A DNA stretch of 64,000 nucleotides from a virus. The stretch is from IMG/VR virus record IMGVR_UViG_3300042455_001850, positions 62,001 to 126,000 of that record; one strand, given 5' to 3'. Both the position numbers and the translations under genes were made by a program. Positions 35,704 through 44,566 of the stretch are shown piece after piece. The stretch's first letter is position 1, and every line of letters starts with the position of its first letter. The notes under the pieces are model-generated. The model made no database searches. It was not told the DNA's origin and saw only the letters and a program-made list of their open reading frames with translations.

Positions 35704-36659
35704 GAAAAATAATTAATTGGGTTAAGGACAACCCAAACAGAAGTATGTTCTTGTTACCTATTATATTGGTAGCAGGAATTTCTATTTCACACGTTGTTTC
35801 TTGGTATGATATTACTAACCCATTTAGTTGGGCAGTTTACTTATCAGTCGCTATTGAAATAGGTGCTATGACAGCTTTGGTCGCAGCAACAAATAAAATG
35901 AAAGGTGGGGTTTGGTTTATGTTTGGATTGATTACACTAATCCAAATGATTGGTAACATATTCTTCTCATTTAAAGAAATTGACGCAAACGGTTCTTTAT
36001 TTAAATCTTGGGTTGAACTTACGGGTCCACTTTGGGATATGATTGGTTCAGATTCTACCGATGTTGTTTCCATGAAAAGATGGTTGGCATTTTTAGAGGG
36101 TGGATTACTACCTATTATATCACTAACCTCACTACATTTCTTTGTTAAGTATGAAAAATCTAATTCCCCAAAAAAGGAAGAGATTTCTCCAAATGAAGAG
36201 GTAATTACTGTAAATCAAGTACAAATTGAAGAAACCAATTCCCCAAAAGAAGATGAAAACTTGTTTCAAGAAGAGGTTTATTTACCTACAAAGGAAGAGG
36301 CTTTAATCGAAATAAATGAGACTCTTAATAAAGAGGTTAAAAAAGTTTGGGCAAAAGTTGAGGAATTAAGAGAAGAAAGTAAATTACCTGAAACAACAGA
36401 AGAGGATGATTCATCTGAACCTACCACTTTAGCTAATTCTGAATATAGACTAGAAGAAATTAATGAGGAGGATGATGAACAACCATTGTTAGTTGAAGAA
36501 GAAAATCCTGAAGATGAAATAATTATTCCCATGACAGGAGACACTAGAGTAGTTGAAGTTGGAACAGATATTAAAGCTGGAAAAACTTTGGGTGATGAAT
36601 TAACTAAAAGTTGGAATAGAATAATCAAAAAAAATAACACTATCGATAGATTAGGTTAA
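35700..36659 (+). CDS. Four-helix membrane protein with long acidic tail
   Basis: A 319-residue protein. Four hydrophobic segments lie near residues 14-34, 42-65, 72-93 and 122-143; the remaining 175 residues form an acidic, Glu-rich, low-complexity cytoplasmic-type tail. No enzyme motif seen. It overlaps the previous gene and its stop overlaps the amidase start, so the three are made as a unit possibly acting at the cell envelope. Confidence 0.72.
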   Translation: MRKIINWVKDNPNRSMFLLPIILVAGISISHVVSWYDITNPFSWAVYLSVAIEIGAMTALVAATNKMKGGVWFMFGLITLIQMIGNIFFSFKEIDANGSLFKSWVELTGPLWDMIGSDSTDVVSMKRWLAFLEGGLLPIISLTSLHFFVKYEKSNSPKKEEISPNEEVITVNQVQIEETNSPKEDENLFQEEVYLPTKEEALIEINETLNKEVKKVWAKVEELREESKLPETTEEDDSSEPTTLANSEYRLEEINEEDDEQPLLVEEENPEDEIIIPMTGDTRVVEVGTDIKAGKTLGDELTKSWNRIIKKNNTIDRLG

Positions 36660-37243
36660 TGATTAACGAAATATCATATCTTTTAGGTGAAAATAATTAC
36701 TACAAACAAACCTACGAAAAAACTCAAATAGTAGTTGGTCATAATAGTAGAAAAGATATGCGTCACTACCATTCATGGATTAATAGGAGAAATGGTGGTT
36801 ATAAAAAAACAGCCACCTTCTCAATAGATAAGGATGGTTCTATTTATAAACATTACGACCCAAAATACTATTCAGATTTTTTAGGTTGTGAACAAGATAA
36901 ATGTAATATATCAATAGTATTAGTTAACGAAGGTTGGGTAAAATTAAACGATATGAACGTGTTTGTTGACTGGTTAGGGCATACTTATAGTAAAAATAGT
37001 GATTTATTAGAAAAGAATTGGAGGAACTATAAATATTGGATAAAATACACCGAAAAACAGTTTGATTCCCTTAATTATTTAATAAATCATTTATGTGAAA
37101 ACTATAATATTAAAAATAAATTTATTGGTCATAATGTTTATGATGAAAATATAGATTTATTTAAAGGAATAACTTTTAGGAGTAATTACTTTAAGGATAT
37201 AACGGATGTAAGTCCGGCTTTTGAATTTGAAAAAATAAAATAA
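36659..37243 (+). CDS. N-acetylmuramoyl-L-alanine amidase-like protein
   Basis: A 194-residue protein with the plan of Amidase_2/T7-lysozyme-type enzymes: QIVVGHNSRKDMRHYHSW with the first Zn-ligand His near residue 28, ATFSIDKDGSIYKHYDP, the ISIVLVNEGW strand, and a Q-x3-LNYLINHLCENYNI helix before the KFIGHN motif. These enzymes cut the amide bond between muramic acid and the stem peptide. The match is strong in layout, but the third ligand is not certain. It could help lysis or act as a tail-associated hydrolase. Confidence 0.72.
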   Translation: MINEISYLLGENNYYKQTYEKTQIVVGHNSRKDMRHYHSWINRRNGGYKKTATFSIDKDGSIYKHYDPKYYSDFLGCEQDKCNISIVLVNEGWVKLNDMNVFVDWLGHTYSKNSDLLEKNWRNYKYWIKYTEKQFDSLNYLINHLCENYNIKNKFIGHNVYDENIDLFKGITFRSNYFKDITDVSPAFEFEKIK

Positions 37244-37244
37244 A

Positions 37245-37796
37245 ATGGATGATAGAAAATTTTTAGACAAAATTAGAAAATTACAAGAAAGTGGTCAAAA
37301 AATTGGTCTAACAGAATCTACTGTAGGTAAATCTACATTAAAAGACTCTAGTTTTAGAAGACTTTTAAAAGAGTACGAGGAAAATACTAATATACAAACA
37401 GTTGAACCTGACGAACAAAGAGACGAAGAAAATAAGTTTAAAGATACTGTATCTAAATTGGTTAAATTTAACCCAATTAAGGTACATAAAGAAAACGTTG
37501 AGTGGTCAGGAAATCTTGTAAGAGAAAAGATTCAATGGAACTACTCACTAGATGAAAAAATTGGTTGTTATATTCAATCAATGACAGATGGAGGTACTTC
37601 AGCACCAATTCAATTAACGGATGATACTTTAGAAGTTATTAAAAAACTTAGAGGTTATTATGATGTATGGAGTGATGAATGGTCAGCAAGATTAACGGGT
37701 GGTTCAGCAGAAGAAACAACCGAAGAAACACCAGTAGAAACTGCACCCACAGAAGCAGGTACAGAAGGTAAAGAAACAGGAGGATTTGGATTTTAA
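37245..37796 (+). CDS. Hypothetical protein with acidic low-complexity end
   Basis: A 183-residue protein. The N-terminal part is basic and helical (FLDKIRKLQES, then FRRLLKEYEEN), the middle is globular, and the last 35 residues are Glu/Thr/Pro-rich, ending GGFGF. No family recognised. Located between the amidase and a membrane-anchored coiled-coil protein. Confidence 0.7.
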   Translation: MDDRKFLDKIRKLQESGQKIGLTESTVGKSTLKDSSFRRLLKEYEENTNIQTVEPDEQRDEENKFKDTVSKLVKFNPIKVHKENVEWSGNLVREKIQWNYSLDEKIGCYIQSMTDGGTSAPIQLTDDTLEVIKKLRGYYDVWSDEWSARLTGGSAEETTEETPVETAPTEAGTEGKETGGFGF

Positions 37797-37798
37797 TT

Positions 37799-38605
37799 AT
37801 GAAAGGTATTAATTTAAAAGACACCATTTTATTTGGTGGTATTATGTTTTTAATCATTTTACTTATGATGAGTAGATGTGAAAAAACTAAAATGGAAAAA
37901 GACTTGTATGAACAAGTTAGAGCAACAAATAAAGAAATTGTTAAAAACAGTAAACTAATAAAAGAAAAAGACGGGCAATACTCTAAGTTTGTCAATAATT
38001 TCAACGACCAAAAAGATTTACTTAAACAATTAAAGGAAGAAAATAAAGATTTATATAAAACAATCAAAAAAAGTGATGAAAAACTTTTAATGATTAATAA
38101 TACATTGATTACACTAGAAGGACAAGTTTCGGAAGGTTTTGGTAAAATTAATCCTAGTGATAGTAATTTAATTGATTTAAAATTAAAATACCCTAACGAC
38201 AAAGATTGGTTTATTTCTTGGGATGGTACAGTACATAAGAAGACAGCTTTCTATAAAGGTGACTGGACTTTTGGTAAATTACCTTTACAGATTATTTTAA
38301 CTGAAACAGATAAAGGTATATGGAATAGTAGATTAATTGGACCAGAATGGTTAAAGGTTGATAAAATGGAGGTTAATGCTATTAAACCTGAAGACATTAC
38401 ATCACCATATGTACCACAACCACGTAATTTTGGACTTATGTTAGGTGGTGGTTATGTAAAAGGATTTGCTAATCCAACAACTAACGCACTTTCAATAGGT
38501 ATAGGTGGGTTCTTTAAAAATCATTCAGTAATAGTTAATGGAACAACTAATAGTACGATAGGCTTTAATTATTATTACAGATTTGTTACTTTTAAGAAAA
38601 AATAA
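37799..38605 (+). CDS. Membrane-anchored coiled-coil protein
   Basis: A 268-residue protein with one membrane helix near residues 10-27 (ILFGGIMFLIILLMM), a coiled coil from about 35 to 115 and a C-terminal domain of beta type with glycine-rich strands (LMLGGGYVKGF) that resembles a small outer-membrane-like or barrel segment. A spanin-type role across the envelope would fit the plan and the neighbouring lysis genes but is not shown by any motif. Confidence 0.7.
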   Translation: MKGINLKDTILFGGIMFLIILLMMSRCEKTKMEKDLYEQVRATNKEIVKNSKLIKEKDGQYSKFVNNFNDQKDLLKQLKEENKDLYKTIKKSDEKLLMINNTLITLEGQVSEGFGKINPSDSNLIDLKLKYPNDKDWFISWDGTVHKKTAFYKGDWTFGKLPLQIILTETDKGIWNSRLIGPEWLKVDKMEVNAIKPEDITSPYVPQPRNFGLMLGGGYVKGFANPTTNALSIGIGGFFKNHSVIVNGTTNSTIGFNYYYRFVTFKKK

Positions 38606-38610
38606 TTGTC

Positions 38611-38937
38611 ATGAGTAGTAATTTACAGGTTAAAAGATTAATAGAAGAAATACAAGAAAACAGTCACAAAAAAGTTATTGTTTACGCATTAGATGGTTGT
38701 CCAGCGTGTGAAGAGTTTAAAAGTAAGATTGATAAAATAGGTCTTGTTTTTGAAAATATCGGTATGGATGGTAACGACGTTATGTGGAAAATGTTAAGTG
38801 AAAAAGGTGGTAGTGACTTTGTTCCACAAGTTGAAGTGGAGGGTTATTTGATTAAAGAGGAAGAATATGAAACTGTTAATGAGTTGGTTAGTAAGACCTT
38901 ATCGAGACTCTTAGAACGAAAAATTATAATTAAATAA
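38611..38937 (+). CDS. Glutaredoxin-like protein
   Basis: A 108-residue thioredoxin-fold protein. The redox motif CPAC is at residues 30-33 after the strand KVIVYAL, and the cis-proline motif DFVPQVEVEG follows near 70. T4-like phages carry glutaredoxins that donate electrons to ribonucleotide reductase or act in disulfide exchange; no reductase gene lies in this window. The presence of very Cys-rich virion proteins makes a disulfide role worth considering. A terminator follows. Confidence 0.82.
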   Translation: MSSNLQVKRLIEEIQENSHKKVIVYALDGCPACEEFKSKIDKIGLVFENIGMDGNDVMWKMLSEKGGSDFVPQVEVEGYLIKEEEYETVNELVSKTLSRLLERKIIIK

Positions 38938-38948
38938 TTAAAAAATTA

Positions 38949-38977
38949 AAACCACTTAAAATTTAGGTGGTTTTTTT
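38949..38977 (+). terminator. Rho-independent terminator
   Basis: AAACCACT (38949-38956) pairs with AGGTGGTTT (38965-38973) with a small internal bulge, followed by a T-run. It ends the 35.3-38.9 kb operon. Confidence 0.8.
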
Positions 38978-39032
38978 ATGCTCAGAAGATATTTATCTAA
39001 TAAATAATAATCGATTATTAAAAAAACACAAA

Positions 39033-39197
39033 ATGGCAAAGGTATTAAGATACAATGAAGAAGAATTCGTAACTCTATTAGAGAACATCGTAAAAAGAGT
39101 TAAAAAAGAACAAATGTTAGAAGAGGCTAGAAAAAATAGAAAAGCTAACCTATCTGAAAATTTCAATAGACTTAGAGAAAGAAGAAGTCGTAATTAA
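39033..39197 (+). CDS. Small basic protein
   Basis: A 54-residue protein. I take the ATG at 39033; a longer in-frame start at 38967 would lie within the terminator and is rejected. It is all-helical and strongly basic at the end (RLRERRSRN). It heads the operon of virion-type genes that follows. Function unknown; DNA or RNA binding is possible. Confidence 0.68.
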   Translation: MAKVLRYNEEEFVTLLENIVKRVKKEQMLEEARKNRKANLSENFNRLRERRSRN

Positions 39198-39199
39198 TA

Positions 39200-39469
39200 A
39201 TGAAAAGTCTTATTAAACAAGTCCTTAAGGAAGAACTAACTCGTGCCGATAAAGCTGAAATTAAAAAAATAGCAAGGACCGAGTTTGAAGACATGCTTAA
39301 AAGTTCCAACATCAAATCAAAGATAGAGGATATTGTTAAAAAACAACTTAAAAACGATAAAGCAACCCAAAAAGAAGTTGCTGATATCACACAAAAAGTA
39401 TTAGTACAATTCTATAAAACCCTTTGGACTAGAAGAAGTTTTTGGGCTAATAAATTAGATAACATATAA
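39200..39469 (+). CDS. Small helical protein with capsid-targeting-like leader
   Basis: An 89-residue protein starting MKSLIKQVLKEELTR, the shared leader with an L-K-E end. The body is helical and charged and closes with KTLWTRRSFWANKL, a pattern I have the impression of from other marine phage proteins of unknown function. Its stop overlaps the next ATG. Confidence 0.72.
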   Translation: MKSLIKQVLKEELTRADKAEIKKIARTEFEDMLKSSNIKSKIEDIVKKQLKNDKATQKEVADITQKVLVQFYKTLWTRRSFWANKLDNI

Positions 39470-41097
39470 TGTCATATAATTTAATTAATAGAGACCCAAT
39501 AGCTAAAGTAGGGATGAGAATCCGTATGGGTGAATTTGATGCCAACAATCCATCTAAAAAAAATTCTGAATGGAAACCTGATGTAAGTGCAGTAAAAAAA
39601 GATTTAGAAGGTACTATATATAAAATAGATGACATTGGTACCTTACATGTTAAGTGGGACAACGGGAGTACAATGGGGATTATACCTAATATAGACACTT
39701 ATACGTTATTACCATCTTTAAAAGACCAGGTAGATTTTAATGTTTTTGAGGCTGAAGATAAACCTATTTTAAATAATAGTAAGGCAACTCCAGCAGGAAA
39801 AAATCTATCAAAAAAGTTTAAAGCACCAATGAAAAAACTTGGTGTAAAATCTGAATCTGAGGAAAAAAATCTATCAAAAGAGGTTGATTGTGAAATGTGT
39901 GACCATTCTTGGGACATAGAACCAAAAGAAAAACACCCATACTTATGTCATGATTGTGGTTACGATAACAAATCTAAAAAATATAACTACAAAGAACTTG
40001 AAAACTTTCGGAAGAAACATAAAAAAGAGGGTGAGTTAGAAGAAACTATGACAGCCGGTGGAGGAAATGGTTTAGCTGGTGCATCAGGTTATGCATTTAC
40101 AGGTTCATTAGGTGGTACCAAAAAAACAAACGAAAACAAAATCATTAAAGTAAAAGATTTAATGAAAGAAGAAACTACCACAAGTGCTATTTCAGCAACG
40201 GTAGATTTTGTGGTAGCTAATTTATTGGGTTGGGGTACAAAGGAGGATATGAGTCCACCTTGGCCTTCACCTAAAAGAAAAGCTGATAATAATGAAATAG
40301 AAGATTGGTGGTGGCAAAAAATACCAACATACAATGGTGGTGTTATAACAGACCCTTATGCCAAAACAAACGAAACTTGGGACGACGACCAATTAGAGGT
40401 TCATATTGACGGTGATATGACGCAATTTCAAAAAGACGTTTATAAAAACCCTAAAAAATATAAACAATCTGTTATTACAATTGACAAGGGGTTTGACCTT
40501 AACGTTAGTCCACCAAATAATGATTGGAAAACATCATTACAAAAAGGGGTAACTTTAAAAAACCAAAAATCAGAAGAACCCGCTGAACATTTTCGTAATA
40601 GACACTATTCAAGAACCATCAAGAAAGAAGAGGTATCTAATTTTGTAAATGATTTACTTTCAGAATCTAAGAAAAAAGAAAAGGAAAAAGAGGATTTAGA
40701 AGAAACAACAACATTTGGTTCTGTATTTGGTGGTGGTTTCCCTGTAGGTCCTGCTTTTGCAGCTAAGAAAGGGAAATGGACACCATCTAAAAAACCTATA
40801 TGGAAAGGTGGTAAAATCATCCAAAGATTAGATAATACTGGTATTCTAGGTGAAAACACTTTATTTACTGAAATAAATAAAATTAAGTTTGTCCCAAAAG
40901 GAGGTAAATTTGTTAAGATTAAAGACAAATGTGCTAAATATAATAACCAACCATGGTGTAGTCAGGGAGCAATAGATAAACCTTTAGAACTTAGTAATAA
41001 TACCTTTGAAAGTATTAAAAAAGTCTCTAAAGAAACTGGTTTACCTTTTAATATTATCTTAGATAAAATCAAATTAAAGATACTAAACAATAAATAA
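39469..41097 (+). CDS. Multi-domain protein: DUF4314-like barrel, zinc ribbon, low-complexity region
   Basis: A 542-residue protein. Residues about 10-85 match the DUF4314 pattern, a small SH3-like barrel (GMRIRMGEFD, then LEGTIYKIDDIGTLHVKWDN). Residues about 140-170 form a zinc ribbon with CEMCDHSW and CHDCGYDN. Glycine-rich segments follow (AGGGNGLAGASG, FGGGFPVG), with charged helices KVKDLMKEET and FVNDLLSESKKKE between them. A C-terminal helical domain ends it. It may be a virion scaffold-type or internal protein processed into parts; function is unknown. Confidence 0.72.
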   Translation: MSYNLINRDPIAKVGMRIRMGEFDANNPSKKNSEWKPDVSAVKKDLEGTIYKIDDIGTLHVKWDNGSTMGIIPNIDTYTLLPSLKDQVDFNVFEAEDKPILNNSKATPAGKNLSKKFKAPMKKLGVKSESEEKNLSKEVDCEMCDHSWDIEPKEKHPYLCHDCGYDNKSKKYNYKELENFRKKHKKEGELEETMTAGGGNGLAGASGYAFTGSLGGTKKTNENKIIKVKDLMKEETTTSAISATVDFVVANLLGWGTKEDMSPPWPSPKRKADNNEIEDWWWQKIPTYNGGVITDPYAKTNETWDDDQLEVHIDGDMTQFQKDVYKNPKKYKQSVITIDKGFDLNVSPPNNDWKTSLQKGVTLKNQKSEEPAEHFRNRHYSRTIKKEEVSNFVNDLLSESKKKEKEKEDLEETTTFGSVFGGGFPVGPAFAAKKGKWTPSKKPIWKGGKIIQRLDNTGILGENTLFTEINKIKFVPKGGKFVKIKDKCAKYNNQPWCSQGAIDKPLELSNNTFESIKKVSKETGLPFNIILDKIKLKILNNK

Positions 41098-41099
41098 AG

Positions 41100-41109
41100 A
41101 TATTTATAA
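41100..41109 (+). promoter_or_regulatory. Late-type promoter motif ATATTTATAA
   Basis: GATATTTATAATAAAA ends with the motif 13 nt before the ATG at 41123. Confidence 0.5.
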
Positions 41110-41122
41110 TAAAAACATAGAC

Positions 41123-42091
41123 ATGTCAAATAAGATTAATAAACTAGTTAAAAAGAACTTAAATACTTTACTTGAAACTAAAGGATTTGAGGATATGGAA
41201 GTTGCTTTTGGTGTTAAACACAAAAGTGATAACCTTTCTGACGCTGAAAAAGGCCAATTTGGTTCAATGGAGTCAATCCAAGACAAAGAAAGTGGTGTTG
41301 TTAAATTAGGTACTTCTACTGTACAACCAGCATTAAATAAAGTACATAAAGAAGATGTGAAAGATGCTGAAGAGTATTACAAAATGGTTTTGGATAGAAT
41401 GAGAAACTTCCAAAAGACAGATACTTCTGAACCATCACAAATTGGTGAGGCTTTTAAACCTAAAAAGGTTAATAGAGAAGATGACCAAACAAAAGATTAT
41501 GATGTATATGATACTGAAGCTTTAGGACCTGGTATGTTAGCACTAAAATATGATAATGAAGGAACACCTGTTCACGATGAATTCGTGAAAAGACAAGATG
41601 AGTTAAACGGTAACGACTCTACATATCTAAAATTAAGAGGTTATTCAGAAAAGTATTTAAAACACAAATACGGAACACCTGATGAATACCACTACTCACC
41701 AAAAGTTAGAACAACTGATAAACCTATTGCTGAATCAGATAAAAAATACTCTGACGTTATTGAAGAAAATATATTCAAAACAAAAAGTAAGATAACATCA
41801 AAAGAACAGGTTATTAGATTAACAGAAAAGTTACCTTCTAGAGTTAAGATTGATGAGACAGTATTTGCTGTTACTGACGGTAATAACTATTATAGATTGA
41901 TTTGGGAAGGTGAAGAAGACGGTGAAGCGGTTATTACACACGAAAAAAATACTAAGGTAGTTAGTGAGTCGATTGATAAAATGAAACATTTGTGGGGTTA
42001 TAAAGCATCGGATTCTATTTCCACTAAAAACATTGTTAAAGAAAACGAAGAAGATAAGTTTAAAACATTATTTAGACAAATGAAAAAATAA
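41123..42091 (+). CDS. Hypothetical late protein with leader-like N-terminus
   Basis: A 322-residue charged protein behind a late-type motif. It begins with a basic helix, NKINKLVKKNLNTLLETKG, that ends in an L-L-E motif like the shared leaders. The middle (residues 130-200) contains a conserved-looking segment with EFVKRQDELNGND and RGYSEKYLKHKYG. The C-terminal part has an INRL-like ISKEQVIRLTEKLP stretch and a small beta domain. No named family; candidate virion-internal protein. Confidence 0.72.
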   Translation: MSNKINKLVKKNLNTLLETKGFEDMEVAFGVKHKSDNLSDAEKGQFGSMESIQDKESGVVKLGTSTVQPALNKVHKEDVKDAEEYYKMVLDRMRNFQKTDTSEPSQIGEAFKPKKVNREDDQTKDYDVYDTEALGPGMLALKYDNEGTPVHDEFVKRQDELNGNDSTYLKLRGYSEKYLKHKYGTPDEYHYSPKVRTTDKPIAESDKKYSDVIEENIFKTKSKITSKEQVIRLTEKLPSRVKIDETVFAVTDGNNYYRLIWEGEEDGEAVITHEKNTKVVSESIDKMKHLWGYKASDSISTKNIVKENEEDKFKTLFRQMKK

Positions 42092-42096
42092 TCACT

Positions 42097-42423
42097 ATGG
42101 CAAATGAAAAAAAAATAAACACGGAACCAACAAAAAAGAAGTGGTATTCAGTAGCAGCAGAAAAAATTAAATGGTTTTTTACTGAAGTTATGAATATGTA
42201 TTCAGCTAGTGATTCTTATTTTTCTAAAAAAAGAATTGAATCTGGTGTAGCTTTTGTTATAGCTCAATGGGGGATGATATTTTTTTTAATGGAAAAACAT
42301 AGTAAACTAAGTATGGGTGAATTTCTATTATGGGCTTCAGCGGAATTTGCGGTCGCGGGATGGATGATTACTAAAATACAGAAAGAAAAAAATACAAATC
42401 ATAACGAAGAAAACCCTCAGTAA
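42097..42423 (+). CDS. Small membrane protein, possible holin
   Basis: A 108-residue protein with two hydrophobic segments, near residues 50-66 (VAFVIAQWGMIFFLM) and 75-93 (EFLLWASAEFAVAGWMI), and charged ends. It lies two genes upstream of the lysozyme, so a holin role is plausible by context. The gene end lies in a terminator stem. Confidence 0.65.
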   Translation: MANEKKINTEPTKKKWYSVAAEKIKWFFTEVMNMYSASDSYFSKKRIESGVAFVIAQWGMIFFLMEKHSKLSMGEFLLWASAEFAVAGWMITKIQKEKNTNHNEENPQ

Positions 42424-42436
42424 GAGGGTTTTTTTA
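42411..42436 (+). terminator. Rho-independent terminator
   Basis: AAACCCTC (42411-42418) pairs with GAGGGTTT (42424-42431) around a 5-nt loop containing the stop codon of the holin-like gene, followed by T-rich sequence. Confidence 0.85.
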
Positions 42437-42445
42437 TTTATAATC

Positions 42446-42455
42446 ATATTTATGT
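42446..42455 (+). promoter_or_regulatory. Late-type motif, 5-nt spacing class
   Basis: ATATTTAT (42446-42453) stands exactly 5 nt before the ATG at 42459, so the late transcript would be leaderless. Confidence 0.5.
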
Positions 42456-42458
42456 AAT

Positions 42459-42842
42459 ATGAAAAAAGTAATTAGACTTACAGAATTAGATTTAACAAGA
42501 ATTGTCAAAAGAATTCTTAAAGAAGAGGCTGAAGAAAAAGTTGAGGTAACATATAGTACTTCACATGGTGATATAACTTATATTGGGCAATTAGGTAGAA
42601 ACCCTAACGAAGATTTATATTATTTTAAACCAGAGGAAGGTGGGTTTGAATTTATGTCTAATAGTAGTATGAAACCTAATTGGGGTCTTGAAAAAGAATT
42701 TAATAGATTAGTCGGAAAAAAATTAACTGTTGATTATGAATATGGTCCTTCTATTAAATTAGGTGGTCAAATAAATCATGGTAAAATGTTTATTAAAGGC
42801 CTCTTAAACGGTGAGGAGAATGTTAAAATAAAAAAAATTTAA
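42459..42842 (+). CDS. Hypothetical protein with capsid-targeting-like leader
   Basis: A 127-residue protein. It begins MKKVIRLTELDLTRIVKRIL followed by KEEAEE, the longest form of the shared leader, again ending in L-K-E. The remaining body is a small beta domain (THGDITY-type start, YYFKPEEGGFEF) of unknown function. It stands alone between two terminators with its own late-type motif directly at the start codon, which fits a separately controlled virion protein. Confidence 0.74.
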   Translation: MKKVIRLTELDLTRIVKRILKEEAEEKVEVTYSTSHGDITYIGQLGRNPNEDLYYFKPEEGGFEFMSNSSMKPNWGLEKEFNRLVGKKLTVDYEYGPSIKLGGQINHGKMFIKGLLNGEENVKIKKI

Positions 42843-42848
42843 TTTATT

Positions 42849-42881
42849 AAACCCCATCTTTATATAGTTAGGGTTTTTTTT
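42849..42881 (+). terminator. Rho-independent terminator
   Basis: AAACCC (42849-42854) pairs with GGGTTT (42871-42876) around an AT-rich 16-nt loop, followed by T residues. Confidence 0.7.
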
Positions 42882-42891
42882 ATGTCTAAGA

Positions 42892-42901
42892 ATATTTATA
42901 A
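42892..42901 (+). promoter_or_regulatory. Late-type promoter motif ATATTTATAA
   Basis: AATATTTATAAATAAAAAC contains the motif 11 nt before the lysozyme ATG at 42913. A lysis gene is an expected late gene. Confidence 0.55.
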
Positions 42902-42912
42902 ATAAAAACATT

Positions 42913-43371
42913 ATGAAAATTACAAAAACAAGTGAGAAAGGTATTGATTTAATTAAATCTTTTGAAGGATTTATGTCAAAACCTTATTTATGTCCAGCTA
43001 AAATCCCAACAATTGGGTATGGAGCAACTTTTTACCCTGACGGTAAAAAAGTAACCTTAAATGACAAAGCGATTACTGAAGCGGAAGGTGTTGCGTTATT
43101 AAAAAGTATGTTAGTAAAGTTTGAACAATACGTTGATTCTTACTGTGTGGATACAATTAATCAAGGTCAATTTGATGCATTAGTTTCTTTCGCCTATAAC
43201 TTAGGTCCAGCTAACTTAAAATCTAGTACATTACTTAAAAAAGTTAATACTGACCCTAACGACCCAACTATTGAAGTTGAATTCTTAAAATGGACTAAAG
43301 CTGGTGGTAAAACACTTAAAGGTTTGGTAAGAAGAAGAGAGGCTGAAGTTAAATTATATTTTAATAAATAA
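42913..43371 (+). CDS. Endolysin, GH24 (T4/P22-type) lysozyme
   Basis: A 152-residue muramidase. The catalytic triad pattern Glu-8-(Asp/Cys)-5-Thr is present as Glu18, Cys27 and Thr33 (SFEGF, then PTIGYGAT), the Cys variant found in part of this family. Later conserved parts are NQGQFDALVSFAYNLG near 95 and the C-terminal LVRRREAEVKLY. It cleaves the glycan strands of peptidoglycan at lysis. No signal peptide, so it needs a holin; the 42097 gene is the candidate. A late-type motif lies directly upstream. Confidence 0.9.
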   Translation: MKITKTSEKGIDLIKSFEGFMSKPYLCPAKIPTIGYGATFYPDGKKVTLNDKAITEAEGVALLKSMLVKFEQYVDSYCVDTINQGQFDALVSFAYNLGPANLKSSTLLKKVNTDPNDPTIEVEFLKWTKAGGKTLKGLVRRREAEVKLYFNK

Positions 43372-43377
43372 AAAAAA

Positions 43378-43968
43378 ATGAGTTATACAAGAGAACAAAT
43401 TGAAACAGCAGTTAAATCAAAAGGATACGTTTGGTTTGAAGGCACTAAAGATTACGATGTGAACATTGTAGGGGTAAGAAATTCCGCTACTGGAGATAAA
43501 GTTACTAATGTATTTGATGATACAATGACTATATCTTATAAAGAAAATGGTGAATGGAAATTCCGCACTTGGTCATGTACAACAGACCCAGGTAAAAAAG
43601 GGGTTATGGAGTATCATAACGCAGCTGGTGTAGCTAGATTAGTGGAAGGTCAGTACAGAGGTTCACACACAATTAGATTACACCAAGGTAAGTATGAGGC
43701 GTTAGGTCAAGCAAAGAATGTTAAAGTTTATCGTGATGCTAATCGTGATATGAAATATGATGAGACTAAAATTACTGAAGGTGTTTACGGTATCAATATT
43801 CATAAAGCAGGTGCTGATTCTACTTACGTAGAGAATTGGTCAGAAGGTTGTCAAGTATTTAAAAAATCAGCTGATTTTGAAGAATTTATGAAAATCTGTA
43901 GAAAAGCTAAAGATATTCATGGAAATTCATTTACCTACACTCTTATTGAGTCAAAAGATATTGTTTAA
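43378..43968 (+). CDS. L,D-transpeptidase/carboxypeptidase-like protein
   Basis: A 196-residue protein. The region near residues 140-162 reads GVYGINIHKAG and then NWSEGCQVF, matching the H-x-G...S-x-GC signature of YkuD-like peptidoglycan enzymes, with the catalytic Cys in SEGC. It starts six bases after the lysozyme stop, so the two cell-wall enzymes are made together. Cutting or cross-link exchange of stem peptides is the likely activity. Confidence 0.68.
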   Translation: MSYTREQIETAVKSKGYVWFEGTKDYDVNIVGVRNSATGDKVTNVFDDTMTISYKENGEWKFRTWSCTTDPGKKGVMEYHNAAGVARLVEGQYRGSHTIRLHQGKYEALGQAKNVKVYRDANRDMKYDETKITEGVYGINIHKAGADSTYVENWSEGCQVFKKSADFEEFMKICRKAKDIHGNSFTYTLIESKDIV

Positions 43969-44022
43969 CAATATTTAAACAGTAAACCTATAAATCTAAG
44001 AAATAGTCATTAATATTAATAA

Positions 44023-44502
44023 ATGGGTAAAATTAATAAGATATCAAAGACTATAGATTTTATAGAGTACATATCAAAAAATATGGAAAAAGACGATTTA
44101 ATGTTGTTATATAAAATTAATAATATAACACAAGAAAAATTAGAGTTATTTTTCGATTTTATATACTCACTAAATGAGTTAGTTTTAACTACATATATGG
44201 GTGATGATGTTACTATCGGTGAAGAAAAGAATAATCATTTTAAATGGTGTTGGTCAAAAGTGATTAGTTCCTTTAAAGAAGAGAGAATCTACTTCATCGA
44301 TGTAACAGAATTATTTAATTATTTTAAAGAGTTTTATAAAGAATCTTTTTATTACGAAGAAGATAAAGATATTGATAGTACAAAAAAGATAACCGAGTTT
44401 TGGGGACAGTTGTTTGATTTTAGTAAAGGTAAAACAATGTCTGAATATGAAACTCTTTTAGAACTCTACAAAATATTTAATAAAAGTTTTGTAGTAAATT
44501 AA
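44023..44502 (+). CDS. Hypothetical protein
   Basis: A 159-residue, very AT-rich, acidic helical protein with no recognised motif. Upstream 54 nt show no clear promoter motif. Followed by a further small unknown gene. Confidence 0.68.
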   Translation: MGKINKISKTIDFIEYISKNMEKDDLMLLYKINNITQEKLELFFDFIYSLNELVLTTYMGDDVTIGEEKNNHFKWCWSKVISSFKEERIYFIDVTELFNYFKEFYKESFYYEEDKDIDSTKKITEFWGQLFDFSKGKTMSEYETLLELYKIFNKSFVVN

Positions 44503-44566
44503 TATTATTTTAACCCAATACTGTTTAATTTTAAACAAATTAGGTTAATTTAAATAAAAATGTTTT

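Noticed and set aside
38967-39032. Upstream extension of the 39033 gene from a GTG
   Set aside because: The extension lies within the terminator hairpin; the ATG at 39033 gives a normal start.
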